From: a virus
Reading direction: 5' to 3' (one strand)
DNA: 42,117 nucleotides
Virus record (IMG/VR): IMGVR_UViG_3300009082_000036
Location: 1 to 42,117 of that record
Below are positions 1 through 8,595 of this stretch, piece after piece (within the stretch, counting starts at the first letter, position 1; each line of letters starts with the position of its first letter). The notes under the pieces are model-generated. The model made no database searches. It saw nothing but the letters and a program-made list of their open reading frames with translations, and was not told the DNA's origin. Both the position numbers and the translations under genes were made by a program.

Positions 1-123
1 GTGGATTTTTAAATGATAATACTATCTTTAATCTTACTCAATGTTTTATTGTATTATCGTTCAACGAAGTTTGAAGGCATATGTGATGATATCCCTGTTT
101 TTAATCAGGCAGTAGAGATACCA
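1..123. repeat. Left copy of the 123-bp terminal repeat
   Basis: These 123 bases recur exactly as the last 123 bases of the window. The repeat covers the end of the methyltransferase gene and the start of the TPR/GT-C gene, so it lies in coding sequence. A circular molecule, or a circularly permuted phage genome assembled with an overlap, explains this best. A physical direct terminal repeat is possible but would be unusual inside two overlapping genes. Confidence 0.95.
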
Positions 124-1389
124 AAGTGGAAGTATATTCCGAAGTGGTGGTCATTTTTCTGGTATCATTTGCATGGAAGAAAATATATAAGCTGGAAGTT
201 AGCCCATTGGCAGGTGATAGGGATACATACACTTAACTGCATTCTTATTTATTTAGCATTTGGACAAAATGATATATCAACTGTCGCGGCATTACTGTTT
301 GCGGTTAATCCAGTAAACAACCAATGTTCAATTTGGATTTCAGGCAAAGGTTATGCGATGAACACTACTTGCGCTTTACTGATGTGGATGTTTCCTGCAT
401 TCAGTGTAATACCATATCTGTTTGGAACTTATTTCTGCGGAGCAAGTTTAGTATTGTTTCCCCTGATATTTTTATTTACTAAATATTGGTGGTTATCGTT
501 ATTAGTCTTATTAGGTTTATACAGGGAGAAAGACAGGATATTCAACAAGACAGACCCTCGTAGTAAATTCAATACCGAAAGTAATGAGGAATTAAAATCC
601 ATTAAACCAATTAAACTGATTTTATTCTTTAAAACATACGCATATCATTTTATAAACGCGCTATCCGCGAGGATTTTAGGATTATACCATCAGTATTTAT
701 TCTTAATGGGCGTTAGTCCTGATGAGAATAAGAAGTGCTACAAGATAGACGGATATTTTTTCTTTGGCATTATATTGGCGATCGCAACTTTTTATACAAG
801 GCATATAGGGTTGCTATGGTTTTTATTAGCTATAGCTCAATTTTGTAACATAATATCTTTCAATCAAACTATTGCAAGTAGATATGTTTATTTGGCTAAT
901 GTGGGGCTTGTGTATTTATTGGCTGGTTTTATAATCAATTATCCTGTTATCATAATAGCATTTCTTGTTTACTATATTACTAAATTAGTATTCTTTATGA
1001 AAGCGTATAACAATGAATATTGGTCTATTGAGTATGCCTGTTGGGAACAACCAAACTTCTTTTATTCTTGGCAGAACAGGGCGGCGCATTGTTTTCTTAA
1101 TCGTAATTATCACGGTGCGTTGGGTAATACATTAAAAGCTATGGAGTTACGTAAAGATGACTGGAAACTCACATATAATCTAGTGCAGATATATTTGATA
1201 CTTGGCCATCTGCCGTTGGCTAAAAAAACTTTTGAAGATGCAAATAAATTAGGAATTGCCGGCAGAGAGGAGCAGATAGGCAATCTTATGAGAAGATTAG
1301 GGAAATGGATAGATGAAATTGAGAAACAAGCGAAAACTGAAGGCAACAGAGTTGATATTGATTTACTTAAGTTTGATATTCAGAGATGA
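13..1389 (+). CDS. TMTC-like GT-C membrane glycosyltransferase with TPR tail
   Basis: A 458-residue membrane protein with many hydrophobic segments in its first ~340 residues and a TPR-like helical region at about 355-420. An acidic pair (D25, D26) follows the first membrane segment. The stretch FAVNPVNNQCSIWISGK (about 96-112) resembles the FALHPVHTEAVAWISGR segment of TMTC/DUF1736 O-mannosyltransferase-like proteins, and ASRYVYLANVGLVYLLA resembles their AERYLYLPSVGL motif. Such GT-C enzymes move sugars from polyprenyl phosphate carriers on the outer face of the inner membrane. The start overlaps the methyltransferase stop across the circular join (ATGA), so this is the penultimate gene of the glycan operon. 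The donor and acceptor cannot be read from sequence. Confidence 0.7.
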   Translation: MIILSLILLNVLLYYRSTKFEGICDDIPVFNQAVEIPKWKYIPKWWSFFWYHLHGRKYISWKLAHWQVIGIHTLNCILIYLAFGQNDISTVAALLFAVNPVNNQCSIWISGKGYAMNTTCALLMWMFPAFSVIPYLFGTYFCGASLVLFPLIFLFTKYWWLSLLVLLGLYREKDRIFNKTDPRSKFNTESNEELKSIKPIKLILFFKTYAYHFINALSARILGLYHQYLFLMGVSPDENKKCYKIDGYFFFGIILAIATFYTRHIGLLWFLLAIAQFCNIISFNQTIASRYVYLANVGLVYLLAGFIINYPVIIIAFLVYYITKLVFFMKAYNNEYWSIEYACWEQPNFFYSWQNRAAHCFLNRNYHGALGNTLKAMELRKDDWKLTYNLVQIYLILGHLPLAKKTFEDANKLGIAGREEQIGNLMRRLGKWIDEIEKQAKTEGNRVDIDLLKFDIQR

Positions 1390-1571
1390 TGGTAGTAAAA
1401 CGTTTAGATATCGAAATTGATTGTGTTCAACTTTGTCCCTATTGCAGGGAGAAAATAATATTAAAAAAGACCTGTGGTGATCTTGAGTGCCAATATAAAC
1501 ATCATATAGTAAAAATGCGATTAAAACGTAAGACCCGCCAAAAACGTTCCACAAGAACAAATATAATATAA
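1386..1571 (+). CDS. Small zinc-finger-like basic protein
   Basis: A 61-residue protein with one CPYC knuckle and a second Cys/His group (CGDLECQYKHH), followed by a strongly basic tail (KMRLKRKTRQKR). The pattern suggests one zinc site and nucleic-acid or ribosome contact. Its ATG overlaps the preceding stop (ATGA), making it the last gene of the glycan operon. An inverted repeat begins at its stop codon. Function unknown. Confidence 0.6.
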   Translation: MMVVKRLDIEIDCVQLCPYCREKIILKKTCGDLECQYKHHIVKMRLKRKTRQKRSTRTNII

Positions 1572-1607
1572 TATATTGTTTCTTTCTCTTGCTTTATACA
1601 ATATATT
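1570..1607. other. AT-rich perfect inverted repeat after the glycan operon
   Basis: Arms AATATATTGT (1570-1579) and ACAATATATT (1598-1607) are exact reverse complements of 10 bp around an 18-base loop rich in T and C. The repeat lies at the end of the glycan operon, before the packaging genes. It could be a weak bidirectional terminator, an operator, or part of a packaging-recognition region. There is no GC-rich stem or U-run to make it a standard intrinsic terminator. Confidence 0.5.
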
Positions 1608-1626
1608 GTGGTTATTATAATTATAA

Positions 1627-1693
1627 GGGAGCACGTCCCAGAATCAACAAATTATAATATTAAATACACAAGGATTTCTTGGCGAGTGCTCCT
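1627..1693. other. Long-range stem in the 174-bp gap before the terminase genes
   Basis: GGGAGCAC (1627-1634) pairs with GTGCTCCT (1686-1693) over 8 positions, the last a G-U pair, enclosing about 51 AT-rich bases. With the repeat at 1570-1607 it fills most of the only gap between the glycan operon and the packaging genes. Gaps beside the small terminase gene are common places for pac or cos sites, but that role is only inferred. No convincing -35/-10 pair was found here. Confidence 0.35.
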
Positions 1694-1745
1694 CTTAAAA
1701 ATAAAAAGTAAGTTTTTATAATTCAACAACTTAAGTTATTTTAAA

Positions 1746-2039
1746 ATGGCTGGAAATTCAAATTCAGGAAGAAAGCCGCAATTAAGCGAAATGACATTGG
1801 ATGAAATATTGCATGTCAGTTCAACTATTTTATTAAGATGGCTTTCTAATCCTGAGGTTCCTGATTCAGTTAAGATACCCGTTGTTTCACAATTAATTTC
1901 AAAGCGCATTCCAACTAAAACTATTTTAGAGGGTGATAATTTAGGTCAGCGCAATATCACTAATGTAATTTATCCTGAAGGCTGGCGGCCAAAAGAGGAA
2001 CGCATCGTTGGATCTGAAACTCAAAGTATATCAGGCTGA
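1746..2039 (+). CDS. Candidate terminase small subunit
   Basis: A 97-residue protein directly upstream of, and overlapping, the large terminase gene by 32 bp. The N-terminus (MAGNSNSGRKP) resembles that of many small terminase and phage DNA-binding proteins, and a helical stretch rich in Leu/Ile follows (about 15-60). Position and size fit a small terminase, which recognises phage DNA and starts packaging, but I do not recognise a definite helix-turn-helix. No good Shine-Dalgarno sequence precedes the ATG. Confidence 0.5.
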   Translation: MAGNSNSGRKPQLSEMTLDEILHVSSTILLRWLSNPEVPDSVKIPVVSQLISKRIPTKTILEGDNLGQRNITNVIYPEGWRPKEERIVGSETQSISG

Positions 2040-3285
2040 TTTTTATTATAGTCAAAAGAGATACCCCTGTTTAGTATCTGGCATTGGGACAGGCAAGACA
2101 ATGATGCTCTTATACAAGATACGGGATTTCTGCCTTAAGTATCCCAATACCCTCGCATTAATAGTCCGCAAAGAATTTACCGATTTAAGAGATTCCACGA
2201 TGAAAGATTTTGAACGCTACTTTAACGAGAAGCCATCATCGGAGAAGGATTATAAATACCCCAATGGTTCATGTATAATGTTTAGGCATGCCAGCGAAAT
2301 AGCAGTATTAAAGAATATAAACTTAAGTATATTTGGTATTGAGCAGGCCGAGGAATTTGAAGATGAGAATACATTTACTTTCCTACGGGATAGGTTAAGA
2401 AGGGATAACGCACCATTACGTCAAGGGTGTATTATTGCTAATGCCAACGGACATAATTGGATTTATAGAATGTGGATTAATAACCCCGCATCAGTTGATT
2501 TTGATGTATCAACAGCAAGCACGTTTGATAATGAAGACAATCTCCCGGCTGATTTTATAGCAGACTTAAAGCGTATGGAGATAGAAGCACCGAATCATTA
2601 TAAACAATTTGTGCTTAATTCACACGAAGAGCTGGGTAAAGATGATTTGTTGTTAAATGGCAGGGAAGTATATGACTCACCTAAAATAGTATTCTATGAG
2701 GAAGGCACACAGAAGCGCATATTGGCAGTTGATGTGGCCCGCTTTGGGGAAGATGAAACCGTGTTTACTATTATCCAATCAGAGAATATTCGTCAATGGT
2801 CGCAAATATATCAACACGCTTGGCGAGATAAACCATTAACTGAGGTAGTTGGTAAGACACTTGATTTATGCAGAGAGTTCACTCCGGATATAGTAGCTAT
2901 TGATGATTGCGGAATGGGTGGCGGGGTAACTGACAGGTTAAGCGAACAGCGTCAGATACCCGAAGCATTTATAGGCAATGAGAAACCATCAAACATACAA
3001 TATCAGAATAAGCGCTCAGAGGGATTCTTTAGGATGAAGGAGTTCTTCAACAAGGGTGATATTCGTATTATCAATGATCCGGTGCTTACTGAACAGTTAT
3101 TGTCTATCCGCTATAAATACAATTCAAGCAATATCAAATCAATAGTAACCAAAGATGAAATGCGTAAAGATGGACTTAAATCGCCGGATAGGGCTGATGC
3201 TCTTATGATGGCATTATATTATACAGACAGAGTATTCTCGGAGAGGATAAGGGCTAATTATCCTCGTGAGGCAGTTTTAACATAA
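2008..3285 (+). CDS. terL: Terminase large subunit
   Basis: A 425-residue packaging motor ATPase/nuclease. The Walker A motif GIGTGKT is at 25-31, a Walker B-type strand with acidic residues (SIFGIEQAEEF) at 107-117, and an ANANGHNW coupling-motif-like segment near 144-151. The RNase H-fold nuclease half shows acidic residues at D242 (AVDVARFGED), D299/D300 (AIDDCGMG) and D394/D397 (SPDRADAL), as expected for headful or cohesive-end cutting of concatemers. The start is TTG at 2008 with an AAGAGGA ribosome site at 1993-1999; the reading frame overlaps the small subunit gene. Length is typical of podovirus TerL. Confidence 0.93.
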   Translation: MDLKLKVYQADFYYSQKRYPCLVSGIGTGKTMMLLYKIRDFCLKYPNTLALIVRKEFTDLRDSTMKDFERYFNEKPSSEKDYKYPNGSCIMFRHASEIAVLKNINLSIFGIEQAEEFEDENTFTFLRDRLRRDNAPLRQGCIIANANGHNWIYRMWINNPASVDFDVSTASTFDNEDNLPADFIADLKRMEIEAPNHYKQFVLNSHEELGKDDLLLNGREVYDSPKIVFYEEGTQKRILAVDVARFGEDETVFTIIQSENIRQWSQIYQHAWRDKPLTEVVGKTLDLCREFTPDIVAIDDCGMGGGVTDRLSEQRQIPEAFIGNEKPSNIQYQNKRSEGFFRMKEFFNKGDIRIINDPVLTEQLLSIRYKYNSSNIKSIVTKDEMRKDGLKSPDRADALMMALYYTDRVFSERIRANYPREAVLT

Positions 3286-3294
3286 GGAGATATT

Positions 3295-3702
3295 ATGCCA
3301 GTATTTACAGCAATAGGGACAGCATTGGGTTTTGCAGGAACAGCGGCTACAGGCATGACTGCGTTTGGTGCCGGTGTGGCAGCCACAGCAGCTGCTGCTG
3401 GTGCAGCAGGAGCAATGTCATCAAGCGCCCGACAAGCTGAGAAGCAACAAGAGAATTTAGTCCGAGATGCTCAGTATGCTCAGGGTATAGAGCAAGAAAA
3501 GACTAAACAACAGATAGCAGATATAGAAGCTAAGTCATTAGCAGATAAGAAATCAATGCAGGAAGCATCTGGTATAGCTGCTGAAACAGCGCGTCAAGAA
3601 GAGGTTAAGCGTAGAGTTAAGACTGCCAAGACATTACTTACTACTCCGCAGGGTGTGTTAGGTGAAGCGAACACAAATAAGAAAGTGTTATTAGGCGGGT
3701 AA
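3295..3702 (+). CDS. Small head-region virion protein, Ala/Gly-rich
   Basis: A 135-residue protein. Residues 1-40 are almost all Ala, Gly, Thr and hydrophobic residues and could insert in a membrane. The middle (about 45-105) is a charged helix with coiled-coil character, and the tail contains LLTTPQGVLGEA. Proteins with this layout and a TPQGV-type tail occur beside connector genes in podovirus-like phages and are thought to be minor virion or injection proteins. The ribosome site is AAGGAG, just after terL. The role is inferred from position. Confidence 0.55.
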   Translation: MPVFTAIGTALGFAGTAATGMTAFGAGVAATAAAAGAAGAMSSSARQAEKQQENLVRDAQYAQGIEQEKTKQQIADIEAKSLADKKSMQEASGIAAETARQEEVKRRVKTAKTLLTTPQGVLGEANTNKKVLLGG

Positions 3703-3703
3703 C

Positions 3704-4159
3704 ATGATTAGATTTGCAACTCAAGAAGATATACCTAAAGTTTTAGAACTCTTGAAAGAGTTTCACGCTGAGAGTTTGGATGCGTATAAGCTCTATCTTA
3801 ATGAGCAGGTAACAACATTATTGATGGAGAAGTTTTATGCTACTTCATTAGTCTTGGATATACAGGGTAAGATTGTTGGGGTGCTTGGCGGCATGGTGAC
3901 TACCTATCCTTTAAACCAAGAACTCATCTATCAGGAATTAGTATGGTTTGTCAGCAAGCGTTATCGTATGTACGGTATTAGTTTATTTAATTCCCTAGAA
4001 GACTATTGCAGGAAGAATAATATAAAAAAGATTGGCGTAGCTTTGATGGCAAATAGTAAAGCGGATAAACTGGAGCGTTTCTATCAATTAATGGGATATG
4101 AGTATTTAGAGAAACATTTTATTAAAAACTTGGCGGGAGGATTAAATGCAGAAAGCTGA
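3704..4159 (+). CDS. GNAT-family N-acetyltransferase
   Basis: A 151-residue single-domain protein with the GNAT layout: an N-terminal MIRFATQEDIPKVLELLKEF segment, a central strand leading to the acetyl-CoA loop (SKRYRMYGISLFNSLE, about 86-101), and a C-terminal FYQLMGYE segment. GNAT enzymes transfer acetyl from acetyl-CoA to an amine. Related genes often sit between terL and the connector gene in this phage group; their substrate is not known. It overlaps the next gene by 14 bp. Confidence 0.8.
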   Translation: MIRFATQEDIPKVLELLKEFHAESLDAYKLYLNEQVTTLLMEKFYATSLVLDIQGKIVGVLGGMVTTYPLNQELIYQELVWFVSKRYRMYGISLFNSLEDYCRKNNIKKIGVALMANSKADKLERFYQLMGYEYLEKHFIKNLAGGLNAES

Positions 4160-4385
4160 AACGGGAGTTCTTGAGCAACCGAAAGAAGAGCATAAGCTTA
4201 CTAAGCTGGCAGATGTTTCTATAGACAAGGATAATAAGATTTATGTTAATTGGCCGATAGATAAGAAAGAGACAGTGATTGTGGCGCTTGCTGAAGCAAT
4301 CAAGCTGGTTGAGACCTATAAGACATCTGAGTTAATCACTCCTAAACCAAGCATTCTTGATTTCATTAAAGGAGTTAAACGATGA
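4146..4385 (+). CDS. Unknown small phage protein between GNAT and connector
   Basis: A 79-residue, soluble, charged protein with no motif I recognise. It overlaps both neighbours (GNAT gene by 14 bp, connector gene by 4 bp in an ATGA), so it is translated as part of the head operon. The ribosome site is GGGAGG, inside the end of the GNAT gene. It may be a head assembly or virion component, judged by position only. Confidence 0.6.
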   Translation: MQKAETGVLEQPKEEHKLTKLADVSIDKDNKIYVNWPIDKKETVIVALAEAIKLVETYKTSELITPKPSILDFIKGVKR

Positions 4386-6013
4386 AGTTCACCCCTGAAG
4401 AGATAATCAAACGAGTTGACAGATTAGACGCTGATCGTGCTAATTATTCCACATTCTGGCAGGATGTGGCTAAGTATATAGTTCCTCGAAAAGCATACAT
4501 TACACGAAGCAGGACACCCGGTGAGAAGTATGCTTATGATGTCTATGATTCAACGGCAATACAGGCTAATCTCGTGTTAGCAGCAGGGCTTCATTCATAT
4601 CTTACTAATCCTAACTCTCGTTGGTTCAGCTTACGTGTGCAGGACGAAGAGTTAAACAAATCGGCTGAGGTTAAGGAATGGTTATCAGATACAGAAGATA
4701 GGTTGTTTAACGTATTGAATGCATCTAACTTTAATCAACAGATACATGAGCTTTATTTGGACATGGGTGCTTTCGGCACAGCATGTATGTATGAAGAAGA
4801 AGACCCGAATGATGGAGTGCGCTTTTACACACGTGATATAGCTGAAATATATTTATGTGAGAATGAAAAGGAGAAAGTTGATACGGTTTATCGTAAGTTT
4901 ACCTTGACGGCCAGACAGGCGCATGAGAAGTGGGGTGAGAAGGCAGGGGAAGTGGTCAAGCTCTTTATGGATAAGAAACAATATGATAAGACAGTTACCT
5001 TTATCCATTGTGTTACTCCACGCTATGAACGTGATATATCAAAAGAATCTTCTGCTAACATGCCATTTGAATCTACATACATTGAGGTTTCTAAGAAACA
5101 TACTGTATCGGAGAGTGGATATTTGGAATTTCCTTACTTCACTCCACGATTTAACAAAAACTCTAACGATGTATGGGGTTCATCGCCCGGTATGGTGAGT
5201 TATGCGGATATTAAAATGCTCAATGAAATAGTTAAAGTAGTTATCAGGGCGGCTCAAAAGGTAGTAGACCCACCTATTGTATTGCCTCATGATGGGTTCT
5301 TATTGCCTATTAAGTATGGGCCGGGAGCGCTTAACTTTAGATTGAAGGGTAATCCAACTGATAAGATTGAACCGCTTATGAGCGGTCAACGAATTGATAT
5401 TGGTTTGGAGATAATTAGTGACTACAGGAATTTGATAAAAAAGAATTACTTTGTTGATTTATTTTTATTGTTAGCTGACCCGGCACGTAAAGATATGACG
5501 GCTACTGAGGTAATGCAGAGAGTTGAAGAGAAGATGTTAATATTAGCCCCTGTGCTTGGCAGATTGATGAATGAGTTTTTAGATCCCTTAATACAGAGAA
5601 CATTCAATATCCTATGGCGGCAAGGCAGGCTAATGCAACCACCTGCCCAGTTGCAGGATGTTCCCTATCAGATTGAATATATATCTCCATTAGCGCGCTC
5701 ACAGAAGCTTGACCAAATGAAGTCTATAAACAACTTCTTAGTGTTGATACAGAACATAGCACAAGTCAAACCCGATGTCTTAGATAATGTCAATGAGGAT
5801 GAAGTTGTTATAGAGATACAAGACCTCTACGGTATTAATCCTAAGTTTGTTAGGGATAGGGTAGAAGTAGAACAGATAAGAGCGGCAAGGGCGCAAGCGA
5901 TAGAAAAACAAAATCAATTGGCTATGATACAACAAGGAGCCGACGCCCTTAAAACAGGGGCAGAGGCGGACGCAACTATGGCAGCCAGCAAGAAAGGGGG
6001 AACTAATGGCTGA
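4382..6013 (+). CDS. Portal (T7-type head-to-tail connector) protein
   Basis: A 543-residue protein matching the podovirus head-tail connector family (PF12236 type): an N-terminal region on DRANYSTFWQDVAKYIVPRK, then TPGEKYAYDVYDSTAIQA and LAAGLHSYLTNPNSRWFSL, and a long helical C-terminus rich in Gln and Ala (about 470-535). Twelve copies form the ring through which DNA enters and leaves the head and onto which the tail assembles. Length fits the family (about 500-550). It overlaps the next gene by 8 bp. Confidence 0.92.
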   Translation: MKFTPEEIIKRVDRLDADRANYSTFWQDVAKYIVPRKAYITRSRTPGEKYAYDVYDSTAIQANLVLAAGLHSYLTNPNSRWFSLRVQDEELNKSAEVKEWLSDTEDRLFNVLNASNFNQQIHELYLDMGAFGTACMYEEEDPNDGVRFYTRDIAEIYLCENEKEKVDTVYRKFTLTARQAHEKWGEKAGEVVKLFMDKKQYDKTVTFIHCVTPRYERDISKESSANMPFESTYIEVSKKHTVSESGYLEFPYFTPRFNKNSNDVWGSSPGMVSYADIKMLNEIVKVVIRAAQKVVDPPIVLPHDGFLLPIKYGPGALNFRLKGNPTDKIEPLMSGQRIDIGLEIISDYRNLIKKNYFVDLFLLLADPARKDMTATEVMQRVEEKMLILAPVLGRLMNEFLDPLIQRTFNILWRQGRLMQPPAQLQDVPYQIEYISPLARSQKLDQMKSINNFLVLIQNIAQVKPDVLDNVNEDEVVIEIQDLYGINPKFVRDRVEVEQIRAARAQAIEKQNQLAMIQQGADALKTGAEADATMAASKKGGTNG

Positions 6014-6263
6014 GGATAATTTAGCAAAACTCAAAGGATTGCGTGAGGATTATAAGAAAGTATTTGATAGCCCTGAGGGGAAACGGGTAATGTCTGATTT
6101 AGAAAAGACAGGGTTCTACAGAACGACAACATTTGTGCCTAATGACGCTATGGCTACTGTATTCAATGAGGGATTGCGGGCGTTTGTGTTGCATATCAAA
6201 ACTATTATAAATATGGATATTGAGGAATTAAATAAAATAGCAAATGCAGTTCAAAAATATTAA
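6006..6263 (+). CDS. Bbp19-like small protein
   Basis: An 85-residue protein with the pattern DYKKVFDSPEGKRVMSDLEK then a GFYRTTTF segment and FNEGLRAFVLHIKTII. This fits the Bbp19-like phage family, named from a Bordetella phage BPP-1 gene located between connector and scaffold genes; the position here is the same. The molecular role is not established. It starts inside the end of the connector gene. Confidence 0.75.
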   Translation: MAEDNLAKLKGLREDYKKVFDSPEGKRVMSDLEKTGFYRTTTFVPNDAMATVFNEGLRAFVLHIKTIINMDIEELNKIANAVQKY

Positions 6264-6273
6264 GGAGGATTAA

Positions 6274-7104
6274 ATGGCTGACAACTTGAATCTTGACACA
6301 GATCAAGACAATTCAAATCAGGAAGGACAAGAGATAATTGATTGGAGAAGTAAATTAGATCCATCAATCAAGGAACATCCGAGTTTAAAGAATTTTAAGA
6401 ATGAAGCTGATTTGGCAAAGTCTTGGGTTGAAGCTCAAAAATTAATAGGCAGAGATAAGATACCTGTTCCCGGAGAGAAAGCAACCAAAGAGGATTGGGA
6501 TATGGTATTTGACAGGCTTGGCAGGCCTAAGACAGCAGATGGCTATAAGATACCAGATGTCAAATATCCTGATGGTTATCCGGCACCTACTAAAGAGTTC
6601 AATGAATCATTGAAAGTTAAAGCGCATGAACTTGGCTTGCTTCCTGCTCAGGTCAATGAGTTATATAATTGGTTTATGAGCAATGAAATTGATAAATATA
6701 AGCAATTCTCTCAGAGTAGAGATAATATGAGGATTACAGGAGAAAATGCTTTGCGTAAGGCTTGGGGCGCTGCGTTTGAGCAGAATTACCAGATAGCAGA
6801 ACAAGCTGTTCAGAAGTATGGCACAGAGGGTTTTGTGGAGAAATTGAAAGCATCTGGATTAAGCAATGATCCTGATATGATAAAGTTTATTGCCGATATG
6901 GCTAAAAACTTTTCTGAGGATAGTATTACGGGAAAACCGGTGGGGCTTACTTTATCACCAGAAGAAGCTAAATCTGAAATAGCTAAAATACAGGCAGAGG
7001 CGATGAAAGACAAGAACCATCCAATGAATAGTAAACATCATCCTGAGTATCAGTTTTTCTTGAAAAAGTGGAAAGACTTACATGAGATGGCTTATAATGG
7101 ATAA
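6274..7104 (+). CDS. Capsid scaffolding / assembly protein
   Basis: A 276-residue protein just upstream of the capsid gene. It has an acidic, Asn/Gln-rich N-terminus (about 1-25), a globular part containing WVEAQKLIGRDKIPVPGEKA (about 51-70), and a helical charged C-terminus. Scaffolding proteins guide procapsid assembly and are then lost or degraded. The segment VPGEKATKEDWDMVFDRLGR is common in scaffolds of T7-like and related podoviruses. The ribosome site is AAGGAGG. Confidence 0.82.
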   Translation: MADNLNLDTDQDNSNQEGQEIIDWRSKLDPSIKEHPSLKNFKNEADLAKSWVEAQKLIGRDKIPVPGEKATKEDWDMVFDRLGRPKTADGYKIPDVKYPDGYPAPTKEFNESLKVKAHELGLLPAQVNELYNWFMSNEIDKYKQFSQSRDNMRITGENALRKAWGAAFEQNYQIAEQAVQKYGTEGFVEKLKASGLSNDPDMIKFIADMAKNFSEDSITGKPVGLTLSPEEAKSEIAKIQAEAMKDKNHPMNSKHHPEYQFFLKKWKDLHEMAYNG

Positions 7105-7248
7105 GCTTTAAAAGCCCATAGTAGCCTAATGTAAGTTAAGGATAATCTCGTAAGAGACCCATTGTAGTAAGGTAGTAAAGACCCTTCTTAATCGCGAAAA
7201 GGACAATCTTAAAGCGATATTTAACAACTCAATTAAGGAGGATTTACA
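7105..7248 (+). other. Leader of the major capsid gene
   Basis: A 144-base gap between scaffold and capsid genes, the largest in the head operon. It holds a short TCTC-GTAA-GAGA hairpin (about 7146-7157), two GACCC-containing segments (7155-7160 and 7179-7184), and an AAGGAGG ribosome site before the capsid ATG. A private promoter or an RNA leader boosting capsid expression would make sense, but I find no near-consensus promoter. Confidence 0.35.
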
Positions 7249-8112
7249 ATGGCTACTAATGATATTACTACTGCGTTTGTAAAACAATTTGGGTCTAATC
7301 TGGATTTTTTAGTCCAGCAAAGAGGATCTCTGTTGCGCAGCGCAGTCAGAACGGAAACAGTAACAGGTGAAGAGGCGTATTTCGACCAATTAGCTTCTAC
7401 CGCAGCAATAAAGAAAACAGTCCGCAATTCAGACACGCCTCTAATTAAATCAGAACATAAAAGACGTAGAGTCAGTATGTATGATTACGAATGGGCTGAT
7501 TTGATTGATAAGGAAGATAAGTTAAAAATGCTTATTGACCCTCAGTCGGATTATGCTATGAACGCATCATGGGCGTTAGGGCGTTCCATTGATGATGCTA
7601 TCATAGAGTGTTTTGCCAATACAGCGTATTCGGGGAAGGCAGGAGGAACGGCTACACCTTTTACAGCAGCTAATATTGTGTCGGCTGGCGCAACAAGGTT
7701 GACGTTACAGAAACTATTAGACGCAAAGTTAATCTTAGATGGCGCTGATGTTGATCCGAATGAAGAAAGATATGTGGCTATTGAAGCAACCCAACTTTCA
7801 GATTTGTTAAATATTTCTGAAATTAAGGATGCTGATTTCAACACTGTAAGAGCGTTGGTTCGTGGTGAAGTAGATACATTCTTAGGGTTCAAGTTTATTG
7901 TATGTAACAGATTGGCTACAAATGGCAGCGGTTATCGTATTTGCCCGATGTGGGTAAAGTCCGGTGTATTGCTTGCTATGGGTAAAGATATCATGACGAG
8001 AATTGACCAAAGGGCTGATAAATCTTATGCCACACAGGTATATGCTGCTATGTCTATTGGTGCTACTCGTATGGAAGAAGAAAAATGTGTCCAGATTCTT
8101 TGTACAGAATAA
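7249..8112 (+). CDS. Major capsid protein
   Basis: A 287-residue protein following the scaffold, with a strong AAGGAGG ribosome site. It contains RSAVRTETVTGEEAYFDQLA, TPLIKSEHKRRRVSMYDYEW, ADLIDKEDKLKMLIDPQSDY and the helix MNASWALGRSIDDAIIECF, a pattern I associate with HK97-fold capsid proteins of podovirus-like phages (Phage_capsid_2 type). It forms the icosahedral shell. The short length suggests no inserted or accessory domain, which fits a separate decoration protein in the next gene. Confidence 0.85.
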   Translation: MATNDITTAFVKQFGSNLDFLVQQRGSLLRSAVRTETVTGEEAYFDQLASTAAIKKTVRNSDTPLIKSEHKRRRVSMYDYEWADLIDKEDKLKMLIDPQSDYAMNASWALGRSIDDAIIECFANTAYSGKAGGTATPFTAANIVSAGATRLTLQKLLDAKLILDGADVDPNEERYVAIEATQLSDLLNISEIKDADFNTVRALVRGEVDTFLGFKFIVCNRLATNGSGYRICPMWVKSGVLLAMGKDIMTRIDQRADKSYATQVYAAMSIGATRMEEEKCVQILCTE

Positions 8113-8130
8113 TAACTAAGGAGGAATAGT

Positions 8131-8589
8131 ATGGCAAAATATGGTGAAGGAATTAATTATGCAAAACAAAGTGATCCTGTTGCGGCAAGTAATATTATTG
8201 ATCCCGGGTTGCTTGGTGGAAAGTTAAGGGTAATGCAAGATACGTTTTCTATATCAGTATCTTCCAATCTCAATTCTACTGATTATATTTTAGTCGGTGG
8301 AAAATTACCTACGGGGTCGCAGGTTGTTAAGATTATCCTAGGCCACCCTGCTACTGCTTTAGGAACTCAAGCAGCTATTGATGTTGGTGACCAAGGTGAT
8401 CAAGACAGATACATCTCTAACATTCAGGTTTCTGCAGCTGGTGTTCAGGTAGGCCCGAATGTTGTCGGTGGTATGTATTATACGGTAACAGGAACTACGG
8501 ATAACTATATCAGGATAACTGGAACTGCAGCTGGAACTAGAGTAAGCTCTGGAACCATGAAGATTTCAGTATTCTATGTAGTAGAGTAG
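8131..8589 (+). CDS. Candidate head decoration protein
   Basis: A 152-residue, glycine- and beta-rich protein directly after the capsid gene and before the operon's terminator. There are no catalytic motifs; alternating Val/Thr/Ser stretches such as YYTVTGTTDNYIRITGT suggest a beta-sandwich. Position and composition fit a capsid cement or decoration protein that stabilises the expanded shell. Sharing the capsid transcript would give similarly high output. Confidence 0.6.
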   Translation: MAKYGEGINYAKQSDPVAASNIIDPGLLGGKLRVMQDTFSISVSSNLNSTDYILVGGKLPTGSQVVKIILGHPATALGTQAAIDVGDQGDQDRYISNIQVSAAGVQVGPNVVGGMYYTVTGTTDNYIRITGTAAGTRVSSGTMKISVFYVVE

Positions 8590-8595
8590 GCAATT

